From the NCBI RefSeq assembly GCF_003048255.1, contig NZ_CP028487.1, positions 3,596,001-3,660,000 on the forward strand: DNA of 64,000 nt, written 5' to 3'. Of this stretch, positions 49,479 to 60,022 are shown piece by piece (position 1 is the stretch's first letter; each line of letters begins with the position of its first letter). The translations under genes were made by a program, and so were the position numbers. The notes below the pieces were generated by a model that was not told the origin of the DNA, made no database searches, and saw only the letters and a list, made by a program, of their open reading frames with translations. The DNA is from Yersinia massiliensis (GTDB taxonomy: Bacteria; Pseudomonadota; Gammaproteobacteria; Enterobacterales; Enterobacteriaceae).

Positions 49479-50447
49479 TTACGGCAGGATTGAAGGCTGA
49501 TCTGCGCCTTCTTTCTCAACTTTCTGCTGCAACATATGCTCGCGTTTCATACCCAACTTCAGCGCCAGCGCGGACGCAACGTAGATGGATGAAACTGTAC
49601 CGATAGAAACACCGATTAGCATCGTCAATGAGAAGCCTTGCAGCATCGCACCACCGAAGATAAACAGCATCAATACCACCATCAGCGTTGTGGCTGATGT
49701 CATGATAGTACGACTCAAGGTCTGGGTCAGCGATACGTTCATGATTTCATAAGGTGTACCGCGACGGATTTTGCGGAAGTTCTCACGAATACGGTCTGAT
49801 ACCACGATACTGTCGTTAAGTGAGTAACCGATAACCGACATCAAAGAAGCGATGATAGTTAGGTCAATCTCAATATGAAACAACGACAAGATCCCCATGG
49901 TAATGACCACGTCATGGGCCAGAGCGATAACCGCCCCCAATGCCAAACGCCATTCAAAACGGAAACCGACATAAACCAGAATACACAGCAACGCGACCAA
50001 CAGCGCCATGCCACCAGCTTGAGCTAAGTCACTGCCCACACTTGGCCCAACGAATTCGATACGTTTTACCGATGCATTCTTATCAACTGACTCATTGATA
50101 ACTGATATGACTTTGTTACCCAATTCCTGCCCGGCAGTGCCAGTTGCTGGTGGCATACGGACCATCACGTCACGAGTGCTACCAAAATTTTGCAGAATGG
50201 GGGATTCAAAGCCCGCTTTTTCTAGCGTGTCACGCAGTTGATCCAAATCAGCAGGTTTTTCCAAGGAAATTTCAATCACCGTACCACCGGTGAAATCAAG
50301 ACCCCAGTTAAACCCTTTGGTGGACATCACGACAATCGATGCCACTAACAGCAGCAACGAGACGCTAAAAGCGACGTTATCCCAGCGCATAAAGTCATAG
50401 ACTCTACGGCCATAGTTCAGTTGTTCAACAGTATAATCCTGTGCCAC
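49479..50447 (-). CDS. secF: Protein translocase subunit SecF
   Basis: SecF works with SecD to pull preproteins across the membrane using the proton gradient. From the GTG at 50447, six bases behind GAGGAG, it has 322 residues, matching the E. coli N terminus MAQEYTVEQL. The first helix is followed by [15 protein letters not shown]. The conserved RND-like segments [18 protein letters not shown] and [17 protein letters not shown] appear near 230-285. It lies ten bases after secD. Confidence 0.97.
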   Translation of the reverse strand: MAQDYTVEQLNYGRRVYDFMRWDNVAFSVSLLLLVASIVVMSTKGFNWGLDFTGGTVIEISLEKPADLDQLRDTLEKAGFESPILQNFGSTRDVMVRMPPATGTAGQELGNKVISVINESVDKNASVKRIEFVGPSVGSDLAQAGGMALLVALLCILVYVGFRFEWRLALGAVIALAHDVVITMGILSLFHIEIDLTIIASLMSVIGYSLNDSIVVSDRIRENFRKIRRGTPYEIMNVSLTQTLSRTIMTSATTLMVVLMLFIFGGAMLQGFSLTMLIGVSIGTVSSIYVASALALKLGMKREHMLQQKVEKEGADQPSILP

Positions 50448-50457
50448 AACGTACTCC

Positions 50458-52305
50458 TCAAATAGACAGCTTGTTAATGCGCTTGCCGCCGTAAAGCAGG
50501 TTGACGATGGCACGAGTACCGACTATTGCGGTGAACATTGACGTCACAACACCGATGGCAGTTGTAATGGCAAAGCCTTTAATCGAACCAGTACCCACAG
50601 CATAAAGAATAATGGCTGTGATAAGCGTTGTTACGTTCGCATCGACGATACTTGAGAAAGCACCTTTGTACCCTTCATGAATCGCTTGTTGGATCGTCCG
50701 CCCGTTTCTGTACTCTTCTTTTATTCGCTCGTTAATCAGTACGTTAGCATCTACTGCTACCGCCAGCGTCAACACGATCCCGGCGATACCCGGCATGGTC
50801 AATGTCGCCCCCGGTAACAAGGACATGACGCCCACGATCAACACGAGGTTAGCCAACAGTGCAGTACTGGCAATCACGCCAAACTTACGGTAGTAAATCA
50901 CCATAAATAGGATTGAAACCGCCAAGCCCCACAAGCAAGCTTCCAGACCTTGGGCAATATTTTGCGAACCCAAAGTTGGCCCAATAGTCCGCTCTTCTAC
51001 AATCTGGATTGGGGCAATCAAAGCACCCGCACGCAGCAACAGTGAAAGCTGACGAGCTTCAGCCGGATTATCAATGCCGGTAATACGGAAGCTGTTACCG
51101 AGGCGCGACTGAATAGTCGCAACGTTGATAACTTCTTCTTGCTTAACCAGAATCGCACGGCCATTCGCATCTTTTTTACCGCTGTCTTTATATTCTACGA
51201 ACAAAGTCGCCATCGGTTTACCGATATTGTCTTTGGTAAAATTAGACATCAAAGAGCCGCCAGCACTATCGAGTGAAATATTAACCTGAGCTTGGTTATA
51301 TTCATCAGTACTAGACGTTGAATCGGTAATATGGTCACCGGTCAGGATAACGCGCTTGTACAAGACAACAGGGCGACCTTCACGGGTATTTTTGACTTCT
51401 GAGTCACCCGGCACACGACCAGTGGCGGCAACAGAAGCATCAACATTGCTGTTAACCAGACGGAATTCCAACGTTGCCGTCGCACCAAGAATCTCTTTGG
51501 CACGCGCTGTATCTTGGATACCCGGTAACTCAACTACAATACGATCTGCACCTTGGCGCTGAACCAACGGTTCGGCTACACCTAGTTGGTTAACCCGGTT
51601 ACGCAAGATCGTAATGTTTTGCTGAACAGCATATTCACGAGCTTCCCGCAGACGGTCATCACTCATGACAGCTTTTAAGGTATTGCTGCCATTGGAGCCG
51701 ATCACCAAATCTCTGTGGCGAGAAGACAGGTAGCTGATAGCGTCATCACGCGTTTTATCGTCGCGGAAACGCACTTCAACACCATAGTTATCGAGCTTAC
51801 GTACCGTCGCATACGGGATATTTTTCTCACGCAAATCAGTGCGTAAGGTATCCATTGTTTGCTCTTGTAGTTTGCCCAGCGCCGTATCCATGTCCACTTC
51901 CATAAGGAAGTGCACACCACCACGCAGGTCAAGGCCCAGCTTCATCGGGTCTGCGCCCAACTTGGCAAGCCAAGAAGGTGTAGCCGGTGCTAGGTTTAAC
52001 GCGATAACATATTTATCACCCATCGCAGCTACAAGTGCCTCACGGGCGCGTAGCTGGACGTCAGTATCTTTAAAGCGAGCCAGAATCGCACCATTCTCTA
52101 GCGCAATAGATTTGCTCGCTATATTGTCTTTTTCTAAAACATCACGGACTTGGACCAGCGTTGTTTCACTGGCGGCGATTCCTCGCGCACCAGTGATTTG
52201 AACAGCCGGATCCTCACCATAAAGGTTGGGAAGTGCATAAAGCAGACCGATGAAGATCACAACGATCAGCATCAGATACTTCCACAAAGGATAACGGTTT
52301 AACAC
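50458..52305 (-). CDS. secD: Protein translocase subunit SecD
   Basis: SecD is the larger RND-family partner of SecF with a big periplasmic P1 domain between helices 1 and 2. The 615 residues equal E. coli. Landmarks are [15 protein letters not shown] near 120, the P1 region to about 440, and the helix 4 [21 protein letters not shown] loop ([15 protein letters not shown]) carrying the proton-path Asp. It is in the yajC-secD-secF order, 27 bp after yajC. Confidence 0.97.
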   Translation of the reverse strand: MLNRYPLWKYLMLIVVIFIGLLYALPNLYGEDPAVQITGARGIAASETTLVQVRDVLEKDNIASKSIALENGAILARFKDTDVQLRAREALVAAMGDKYVIALNLAPATPSWLAKLGADPMKLGLDLRGGVHFLMEVDMDTALGKLQEQTMDTLRTDLREKNIPYATVRKLDNYGVEVRFRDDKTRDDAISYLSSRHRDLVIGSNGSNTLKAVMSDDRLREAREYAVQQNITILRNRVNQLGVAEPLVQRQGADRIVVELPGIQDTARAKEILGATATLEFRLVNSNVDASVAATGRVPGDSEVKNTREGRPVVLYKRVILTGDHITDSTSSTDEYNQAQVNISLDSAGGSLMSNFTKDNIGKPMATLFVEYKDSGKKDANGRAILVKQEEVINVATIQSRLGNSFRITGIDNPAEARQLSLLLRAGALIAPIQIVEERTIGPTLGSQNIAQGLEACLWGLAVSILFMVIYYRKFGVIASTALLANLVLIVGVMSLLPGATLTMPGIAGIVLTLAVAVDANVLINERIKEEYRNGRTIQQAIHEGYKGAFSSIVDANVTTLITAIILYAVGTGSIKGFAITTAIGVVTSMFTAIVGTRAIVNLLYGGKRINKLSI

Positions 52306-52332
52306 GGCAATTCCCTTCGGGAAAATCGAAAA

Positions 52333-52665
52333 TTACAGAGCCTTCATTGTACCTTTCGGTAAAACGGCAGCAACGAAGTCACGTTTGATCATCACTTCAG
52401 TGGTGTCGTTCAGTGCAATAACGATATAACCCGTTTCTGCAACTTTAGTAACACGACCAAGTAAGCCACCAGTGGTCAATACTTCATCACCTTTACCGAT
52501 AGAGTCCATCAGTTTTTTGTGTTCTTTAGCACGTTTTTGCTGTGGACGCAGGATCATGAAATAGAAAATCAGACCAAATACCACCAGCATAATCACTAGG
52601 GAGTACGGGCTGCTCTGAGCTGGAGCCCCAGCGGATGCGACAGCATCAGAAATGAAAAGACTCAT
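52333..52665 (-). CDS. yajC: SecDF accessory subunit YajC
   Basis: YajC is a single-span membrane protein of the SecDF-YajC-YidC holotranslocon. The 110 residues compare with E. coli. One helix covers about 22-40 (PYSLVIMLVVFGLIFYFMILRPQQKRAKEHK). The cytoplasmic part contains GKGDEVLTTGGLLGRVTKV. It lies between tgt and secD on the same strand. Confidence 0.97.
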   Translation of the reverse strand: MSLFISDAVASAGAPAQSSPYSLVIMLVVFGLIFYFMILRPQQKRAKEHKKLMDSIGKGDEVLTTGGLLGRVTKVAETGYIVIALNDTTEVMIKRDFVAAVLPKGTMKAL

Positions 52666-52775
52666 TAAAATTCCCTCATTGTTATCAATATCAGTAGTGT
52701 AAAATCGGTGCGATATAACAGCCGCGGTGAATCGTAACCGTTAGATCGACAAATACAAAAGCAATAATTTTAAAA

Positions 52776-55042
<2,267 letters not shown>

Positions 55043-55298
55043 AGCTTTCCACTTCGTATTAGTACTGACCTGAACCAACAAAAATGATGGGCAGGTACAC
55101 AAAAACAGGCCGCTAGTCTAGAGCCCTCAGGGGCTAGCTGCAAGAAATAAGGAGAATTGGTCGTCATTTGCGCTACACAATTCATGGGTATTTTAGACTG
55201 ACAGTAGAAGAACACATCGTGGTGGGCTAATTCACCTCAGTGATTCGAATGAAAATGTGCTGCTGCAACTTCAAGTCAGAAAAGTATATACTTGATGC

Positions 55299-55880
55299 AT
55301 GAACTTCCTCGCTCATCTTCATCTCGCTACGCTGGCTAACAGCTCCTTACTGGGTAATCTGTTGGCAGATTTTGTCCGCGGCAATCCGCACGGTGAATAT
55401 ACGCCTGATATTGTGGCAGGTATCATGATGCATCGCCGTGTTGATGTCATGACGGATACCTTGCCGTTGGTCAAAGAAGCACGGACCTATTTCAGTGCCG
55501 ATTACCGACGTGTCGCTCCTATTACTCTGGATGTGCTGTGGGACCATTTTCTTGCCCGAAATTGGGATAAACTGGAACCCAATTGCCAGTTGCCCGATTT
55601 TATCCAACATGCGCAAAGCCAGATTTTACCGCATTTGCCACTGACGCCGACGCGCTTCCAGACCCTCAATACCTATTTGTGGCCGGAGCGTTGGCTGGAG
55701 CGTTATGCTGAACTACCCTTTATAGCTGATGTGTTACAAGGTATGGCTAATCGCCGGCCAAAACTGGCCGCTCTCGCGGGTTCTTTTTATGACATAGAGC
55801 AACACTATGAGCCGTTAGAACAACTGTTTTGGGATTTTTATCCGGCCATGATGTTACAAGCGAAGCATCAGCAGATTTAA
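55299..55880 (+). CDS. acpH: Acyl carrier protein phosphodiesterase AcpH
   Basis: AcpH removes the 4'-phosphopantetheine arm from holo-ACP. The 193 residues match the family. It is an HD-like phosphodiesterase; the N-terminal [28 protein letters not shown] and [13 protein letters not shown] contain the metal-binding His and Asp residues. [12 protein letters not shown] holds another conserved Asp-His pair. It is divergent from queA as in E. coli. Confidence 0.95.
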   Translation: MNFLAHLHLATLANSSLLGNLLADFVRGNPHGEYTPDIVAGIMMHRRVDVMTDTLPLVKEARTYFSADYRRVAPITLDVLWDHFLARNWDKLEPNCQLPDFIQHAQSQILPHLPLTPTRFQTLNTYLWPERWLERYAELPFIADVLQGMANRRPKLAALAGSFYDIEQHYEPLEQLFWDFYPAMMLQAKHQQI

Positions 55881-56103
55881 TTAAAGGCACCTCTTTTGAT
55901 AAGGTTATTGGCGTGATGTCACTTGCGCTTTCAATCAAAATGGGTATCTTAGCAAGACTACGAAACTAAAATCGTTGTAACAATAGGTAAAAGCTATCAC
56001 AGCGATTGGTATTTATCCCTTTATTCATTGAGCTTAAATACCTATGCTGTGCCGATACTTTTAAGACAACTGGTTAATCCATCCCTATTAACAGGAGTAA
56101 TTT

Positions 56104-56706
56104 ATGGTTCTGGTAACTCGTCAAGCCCCTGATTTTACAGCAGCTGCTGTTCTTGGTAGCGGCGAAATCGTTGAAAACTTCAACCTGAAAAAACACCTGA
56201 ACGGCCGCCCTGCCGTCCTGTTCTTCTGGCCAATGGACTTCACTTTTGTTTGTCCTTCAGAGTTGATCGCTTTCGACCACCGTTACGAAGAATTCCAGAA
56301 ACGCGGCGTTGAAATTGTTGGTGTTTCATTCGACTCCGAGTTTGTTCATAACGCATGGCGTAAAACCCCAGTAGATAACGGCGGTATTGGTGAAGTTAAG
56401 TACCCAATGGTTGCTGATATCAAACGTGAAATTCAAAAAGCCTATGGCATTGAGCACCCAGATGCTGGTGTTGCACTGCGTGGTTCTTTCCTGATCGACA
56501 AAAACGGTGTTGTTCGTCACCAAGTGGTTAACGACCTGCCATTAGGCCGTAACATCGACGAAATGCTGCGTATGGTTGACGCGCTGCAATTCCACGAAGA
56601 GCACGGCGACGTTTGCCCTGCACAGTGGGAAAAAGGCAAAGCAGGTATGGGCGCATCACCAGATGGCGTCGCTAAATATCTGTCAGAAAACGCCTCTAAG
56701 CTGTAA
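56104..56706 (+). CDS. Typical 2-Cys peroxiredoxin (AhpC/TSA family)
   Basis: This 200-residue peroxidase should reduce hydrogen peroxide and organic peroxides. The peroxidatic Cys50 is in FTFVCPSEL and the resolving Cys171 is in GDVCPAQW. GGIG (93-96) is present, but the C-terminal helix ends YLSENASKL without the YF motif, so it is a robust rather than overoxidation-sensitive type. It resembles Prx1-group enzymes more than enterobacterial AhpC, and no ahpF is adjacent, so its electron donor is probably thioredoxin (inference). AACAGGAGT precedes the ATG. It is not in this place in E. coli. Confidence 0.93.
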   Translation: MVLVTRQAPDFTAAAVLGSGEIVENFNLKKHLNGRPAVLFFWPMDFTFVCPSELIAFDHRYEEFQKRGVEIVGVSFDSEFVHNAWRKTPVDNGGIGEVKYPMVADIKREIQKAYGIEHPDAGVALRGSFLIDKNGVVRHQVVNDLPLGRNIDEMLRMVDALQFHEEHGDVCPAQWEKGKAGMGASPDGVAKYLSENASKL

Positions 56707-56742
56707 TACAGTTTAAGCGGCCCTGATTTGCTCAGGGTATCA

Positions 56743-56775
56743 AGCCAGTCAGTTCATGCTGACTGGCTTTTTTTA
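56743..56775 (+). terminator. Terminator of the peroxiredoxin gene
   Basis: AGCCAGTCAG and CTGACTGGCT pair across TTCATG, followed by TTTTTTTA. The hok remnant reading from the other strand stops inside the T-run of this terminator. Confidence 0.9.
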
Positions 56776-56838
56776 TGTGAATGCCAGTGCTGTTATACAA
56801 ACAATTAACAGGCATAGAACAAGCGTATTTTGTGGCAT
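56773..56838 (-). pseudogene. Truncated hok toxin gene with mok-like frame
   Basis: The ATG at 56838, behind TGGAGGCCAAAT, opens a 21-residue peptide, MPQNTLVLCLLIVCITALAF plus Thr. It equals the N-terminal membrane segment of Hok toxins. The periplasmic half with its conserved Cys is missing: the stop TAA is formed by the A-run opposite the peroxiredoxin terminator. An in-frame 50-codon extension upstream (start 56988) is the mok-like frame. The leader matches R1 hok mRNA as I remember it: GCCCCGTA, GTTAAT, ACGAGGC and GCCTCTTACC occur in the same order. Loss of toxicity is inferred; a short membrane peptide may still be made. Confidence 0.78.
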
Positions 56839-56900
56839 ATTTGGCCTCCATGTCTTGCCTTTCAGCGGGTAAGAGGCACCGTAATGTTGTTGGGCATTAC

Positions 56901-56944
56901 AGAGAGCCTCGTATTCATTAACATTGATACGGGGCTTTTCTCTG
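56901..56944 (+). ncRNA. Sok-like antisense RNA
   Basis: The strand opposite the hok leader carries AGCCTCGTAT (56905-56914) pairing with ATACGGGGCT (56927-56936), then TTTTCTCT. This is the terminator hairpin of Sok RNAs, including the ATTAAC core between the arms. It overlaps the mok start region as in plasmid R1. Transcript ends are estimated, and its promoter was not pinned down. Confidence 0.6.
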
Positions 56945-57293
56945 CCTACTCTCAGCCGAACACAAGCGCTAAAAGCAGACAGCTTCAAGCACCCGCCGCA
57001 GAGTCTATATAATAATCATTCTTATTCCCAGCGTCTCGACCATAGTCCTATCTCTTTATTTTCAATCAGTTGTTTTCATTTTAATTAATCTAATCCAACA
57101 AAAAAACGACCTATCAGCTTAACCTTGGTTCATTCATTCTCCACCCTGCTGCCATTAATTAGCCGCAATAACTATTAATTCTGCTATTAATTATTGTTGG
57201 TGTGTTTTTTACGCATCTCATTAGCAGCGATTTTAGGCGGCTAAACAAAAATGACCGGGTAACCCCTGGCGGGCAGGAAAAACAGGAGACAGA

Positions 57294-59057
57294 ATGCTTT
57301 TGAAAAAATGGAATAAGCCCTTGGCGGTATTGGCTTTACTGATCAGTGGCACGCTACATGCGGCTTCAACACCCGCAGTCGAAGCGAAAAATGGCATGGT
57401 TGTAACTTCCCAATATCTGGCTTCACAGGTCGGGACCGATATTTTAAAAATGGGGGGAAACGCGGTTGATGCTGCCGTTGCTGTGGGGTATGCGCAAGCC
57501 GTGGTGAACCCGTGCTGCGGGAATATTGGTGGTGGTGGTTTTATGACGATACACCTTGCTGATGGAACCGATACCTTCATCAATTTCCGTGAAACCGCAC
57601 CAGCCGCCGCCAGTGCTGATATGTATCTGGATAAAGACGGCAAAGTGACCAAAGATGCGAGTTTATATGGTTATCTGGCGGCTGGTGTGCCCGGTACCGT
57701 GTTAGGGATGGACAGCGCGCAAAAAAAATATGGCAAACTGACCCGCCAACAAGTGATGGCACCTGCAATCAAACTGGCTCGTGAAGGTTTCATCTTAACC
57801 CGCGCGGATACTGATATTTTAGATACCACTGTCAAACGCTTCCGTCAGGACCCTGAAGCTGCTCGTATCTTCCTACGCAAAGATGGTGAAGCCTTGCAAC
57901 CCGGAGATCGACTGGTTCAAGCTGATTTAGCTGAGACATTGGCGGCCATTTCAGAGAAAGGACCGGATGCATTCTATCAAGGTAAGATACCGCAAGCGGT
58001 AGAAGCGGCAGCTAAAAAAGGAGGAGGGATTCTAACAGCGGCTGATTTTGCTAACTATAAAATCACTGAAACGGCCCCTATCACCTGTAGCTATCGCGGT
58101 TATAAATTTGTTTCGTCTCCTCCGCCCAGTTCGGGTGGCGTGACCTTATGCGAAACATTAAATGTGCTGGAAGGCTATGACCTGAAAGGCATGGGCTTTA
58201 ACTCTGCGGCTTACATTCATACACTGACCGAAGCGATGCGTCACGCCTATATGGACCGCAATACTTTCCTCGGTGACCCTGAATTTGTTAAGAACCCCAT
58301 TGATCGCTTGTTGAGCAAAAGCTACGCAGCCGATATCCGTAAGCAAATTGTAGCCAACCAAGCGACACCTTCGGCAAAAGTGCAGCCGGGTATGCAACCA
58401 CACGAAAAACCTGAAACAACCCATTATTCTATTGTCGATCACGAAGGCAACGCCGTGTCGACAACTTATACCGTGAATGGTCGCTTTGGCGCAGTCGTTA
58501 TTGCCCCTGGGACAGGCTTCTTCCTCAATGACGAAATGGATGATTTTACGGTTAAAGTCGGTGAACAAAACATGTACGGATTAGTGCAGGGAGCCACCAA
58601 TGCTATCGCCCCCGGTAAGCGCCCACTATCGTCCATGAGCCCGACATTGGTAACTAAAGACGGTAAAACATTTATGGTTTTAGGCTCTCCAGGGGGTTCA
58701 CGAATCATCACGATTACGTTGCAAACCGCATTAAACGTCATTGATCACGGCATGGCACCTCAAGAAGCCGTTGATGCACCACGGATTCATCATCAATGGT
58801 TGCCGGACGAAGTTTATTACGAGCAACGTGGCGTATCTGCTGACAGCCTTAATCTGCTGAAAACGATGGGCTATAAAATGGTTGAGCAAAATCCATGGGG
58901 CGCGACTGAGCTGATTTTAGTTGGCTTAGCTGGCGTTGAGGGAGTCGTACCTGCCAATTCAGGGAATGACTCTGCCGTTTCTGGAAAAGTGCGTGAAGGC
59001 TATCTGTATGGCGCGAATGATGTACGTCGTCCTGCTGGGGCGGCGATAGGTTATTAA
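57294..59057 (+). CDS. ggt: Gamma-glutamyltransferase Ggt
   Basis: Ggt is a periplasmic self-cleaving N-terminal nucleophile hydrolase that breaks the gamma-glutamyl bond of glutathione. A signal peptide ends LHAAS near residue 24. The processing site is ETTHYS: cleavage before Thr375 gives the small subunit with Thr375 as nucleophile. Further signatures are GNAVDAAVAVGYAQAVVNP (near 55) and PGKRPLSSMSPTLV with the oxyanion Ser residues. The 587 residues compare with 580 in E. coli, where ggt lies elsewhere on the chromosome. Confidence 0.96.
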   Translation: MLLKKWNKPLAVLALLISGTLHAASTPAVEAKNGMVVTSQYLASQVGTDILKMGGNAVDAAVAVGYAQAVVNPCCGNIGGGGFMTIHLADGTDTFINFRETAPAAASADMYLDKDGKVTKDASLYGYLAAGVPGTVLGMDSAQKKYGKLTRQQVMAPAIKLAREGFILTRADTDILDTTVKRFRQDPEAARIFLRKDGEALQPGDRLVQADLAETLAAISEKGPDAFYQGKIPQAVEAAAKKGGGILTAADFANYKITETAPITCSYRGYKFVSSPPPSSGGVTLCETLNVLEGYDLKGMGFNSAAYIHTLTEAMRHAYMDRNTFLGDPEFVKNPIDRLLSKSYAADIRKQIVANQATPSAKVQPGMQPHEKPETTHYSIVDHEGNAVSTTYTVNGRFGAVVIAPGTGFFLNDEMDDFTVKVGEQNMYGLVQGATNAIAPGKRPLSSMSPTLVTKDGKTFMVLGSPGGSRIITITLQTALNVIDHGMAPQEAVDAPRIHHQWLPDEVYYEQRGVSADSLNLLKTMGYKMVEQNPWGATELILVGLAGVEGVVPANSGNDSAVSGKVREGYLYGANDVRRPAGAAIGY

Positions 59058-59099
59058 TCACTGATAACAGTCGCTTTCGCTCGCTAAAAGGTGATCGAT

Positions 59100-59137
59100 A
59101 TACTATCCCCCATCAAAACATTGATGGGGGATAGTAT
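59100..59137. terminator. Perfect 17 bp palindromic terminator between ggt and the SDR gene
   Basis: ATACTATCCCCCATCAA and TTGATGGGGGATAGTAT are perfect inverted copies around ACAA-type loop bases. It lies between two converging genes and probably serves both. There is no real T-run, so termination would depend on the very stable stem. Confidence 0.7.
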
Positions 59138-59166
59138 TCAGTCTATCAACATCATTCCGACATCCA

Positions 59167-59847
59167 TCACCACGGCAATGAATGCCCTTGGTAATCAATG
59201 TAACCGTGACCACCTTTACCTGAAGCGTGCTCAATTTGGTCGACAACCCCTTTAACGCTAGTCGCTATCGTCAGTGGTGCTGCATCACCACCCATGTCCG
59301 TTTTTACCCAGCCCGGATGAATAGACAGCACGGTCAGTGTTGGGTCAGCAACTTCAGCGACCAAATTTCGCGTCATCATATTCAGGGCCGCTTTACTGGC
59401 TGAATACAAAGGTTTATGGCCAGAAGCATTGTGGCCTAAGCTCCCTAACTGGGACGACATGAAGACCAACACACTGCCTGTTGGGTTACGTTGTGCCAGT
59501 AAATACTGAGCAATGCGGATAGGTGAAACCGTATTGGTTTGGAACAGTTCGAGAATTTCTTCCGGAGTCGCATCAATGGCTGATTGATGTTCTGGCCCTG
59601 AAATCCCTGCATTCACGAAGATAAGATCAAATTTCTGCCCCTGAACTTGAGGGAGGAACTGCTTAATACTTTCAGGTTTGTTGATATCTAACGTGAGCCA
59701 ATGAGCCGCATGTGCGCCGGTATCTTTCGCTGCACCACGCGTCGTCGCAGTGACTGACCAGCCACGACGACTCAGTTCATCGACCAATCCCAGCCCTAGA
59801 CCCCGAGATGCTCCGATAATCAATGCCTGTCTTTTCATTGTGCTCAT
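59167..59847 (-). CDS. Short-chain dehydrogenase/reductase family protein
   Basis: The 226-residue product is a classical SDR. The cofactor-binding motif is GASRGLGLG at about 12-20, NAGISG near 79 marks the central strand, and the catalytic YSASK is near 153. An upstream Ser lies in VFMSSQLGSLG, and PGWVKTDMGG follows. The preference for NADP or NAD and the substrate cannot be read from sequence. AGGGA precedes the ATG. It converges with ggt and has no E. coli counterpart here. Confidence 0.88.
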   Translation of the reverse strand: MSTMKRQALIIGASRGLGLGLVDELSRRGWSVTATTRGAAKDTGAHAAHWLTLDINKPESIKQFLPQVQGQKFDLIFVNAGISGPEHQSAIDATPEEILELFQTNTVSPIRIAQYLLAQRNPTGSVLVFMSSQLGSLGHNASGHKPLYSASKAALNMMTRNLVAEVADPTLTVLSIHPGWVKTDMGGDAAPLTIATSVKGVVDQIEHASGKGGHGYIDYQGHSLPW

Positions 59848-59922
59848 ATCACTTTCCCTTTGGTGAGTTTACCGGCCCATTATTGATGCCCGTTATAAGC
59901 TAGCTTCATAAAATACCATCCT

Positions 59923-59958
59923 ATATATAGCATCTCACCCATATAGAGTATCTCACCC
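59923..59958 (+). repeat. 18 bp tandem duplication after malZ
   Basis: Two adjacent 18 bp units, both ending TCTCACCC, agree at 15 of 18 positions. They lie between the SDR gene promoter region and the malZ terminator. A second 18 bp tandem array lies on the other side of malZ. Confidence 0.55.
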
Positions 59959-59960
59959 AA

Positions 59961-59983
59961 AGAAAAAGCGGCGTTATGCCGCT
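59961..59983 (-). terminator. Terminator of malZ
   Basis: The minus strand forms AGCGGCATAACGCCGCT followed by TTTTCTTT, about 40 bp past the malZ stop. Confidence 0.8.
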
Positions 59984-60022
59984 CTAATAATCAATAGCAC
60001 GCTTTTTTGCTAACCACACAAG

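Larger units (their letters stand above)
56707..57293. other. Gap between the peroxiredoxin and ggt genes
   Basis: This 587 bp region holds the peroxiredoxin terminator, the truncated hok/mok/sok locus on the minus strand (56773-57012) and about 280 bp of AT-rich sequence before ggt. That AT-rich part should contain the ggt promoter; I could not assign it. Confidence 0.7.

Noticed and set aside
57001..57027. Fur-like box overlapping the hok promoter region
   Set aside because: ATAATAATCATTCTTATT resembles one side of a Fur dyad, but the region is simply AT-rich and the second half does not match well.
57233..57652. 139-codon open frame opposite the start of ggt
   Set aside because: It overlaps the ggt signal peptide and catalytic region on the other strand and looks like a shadow frame.
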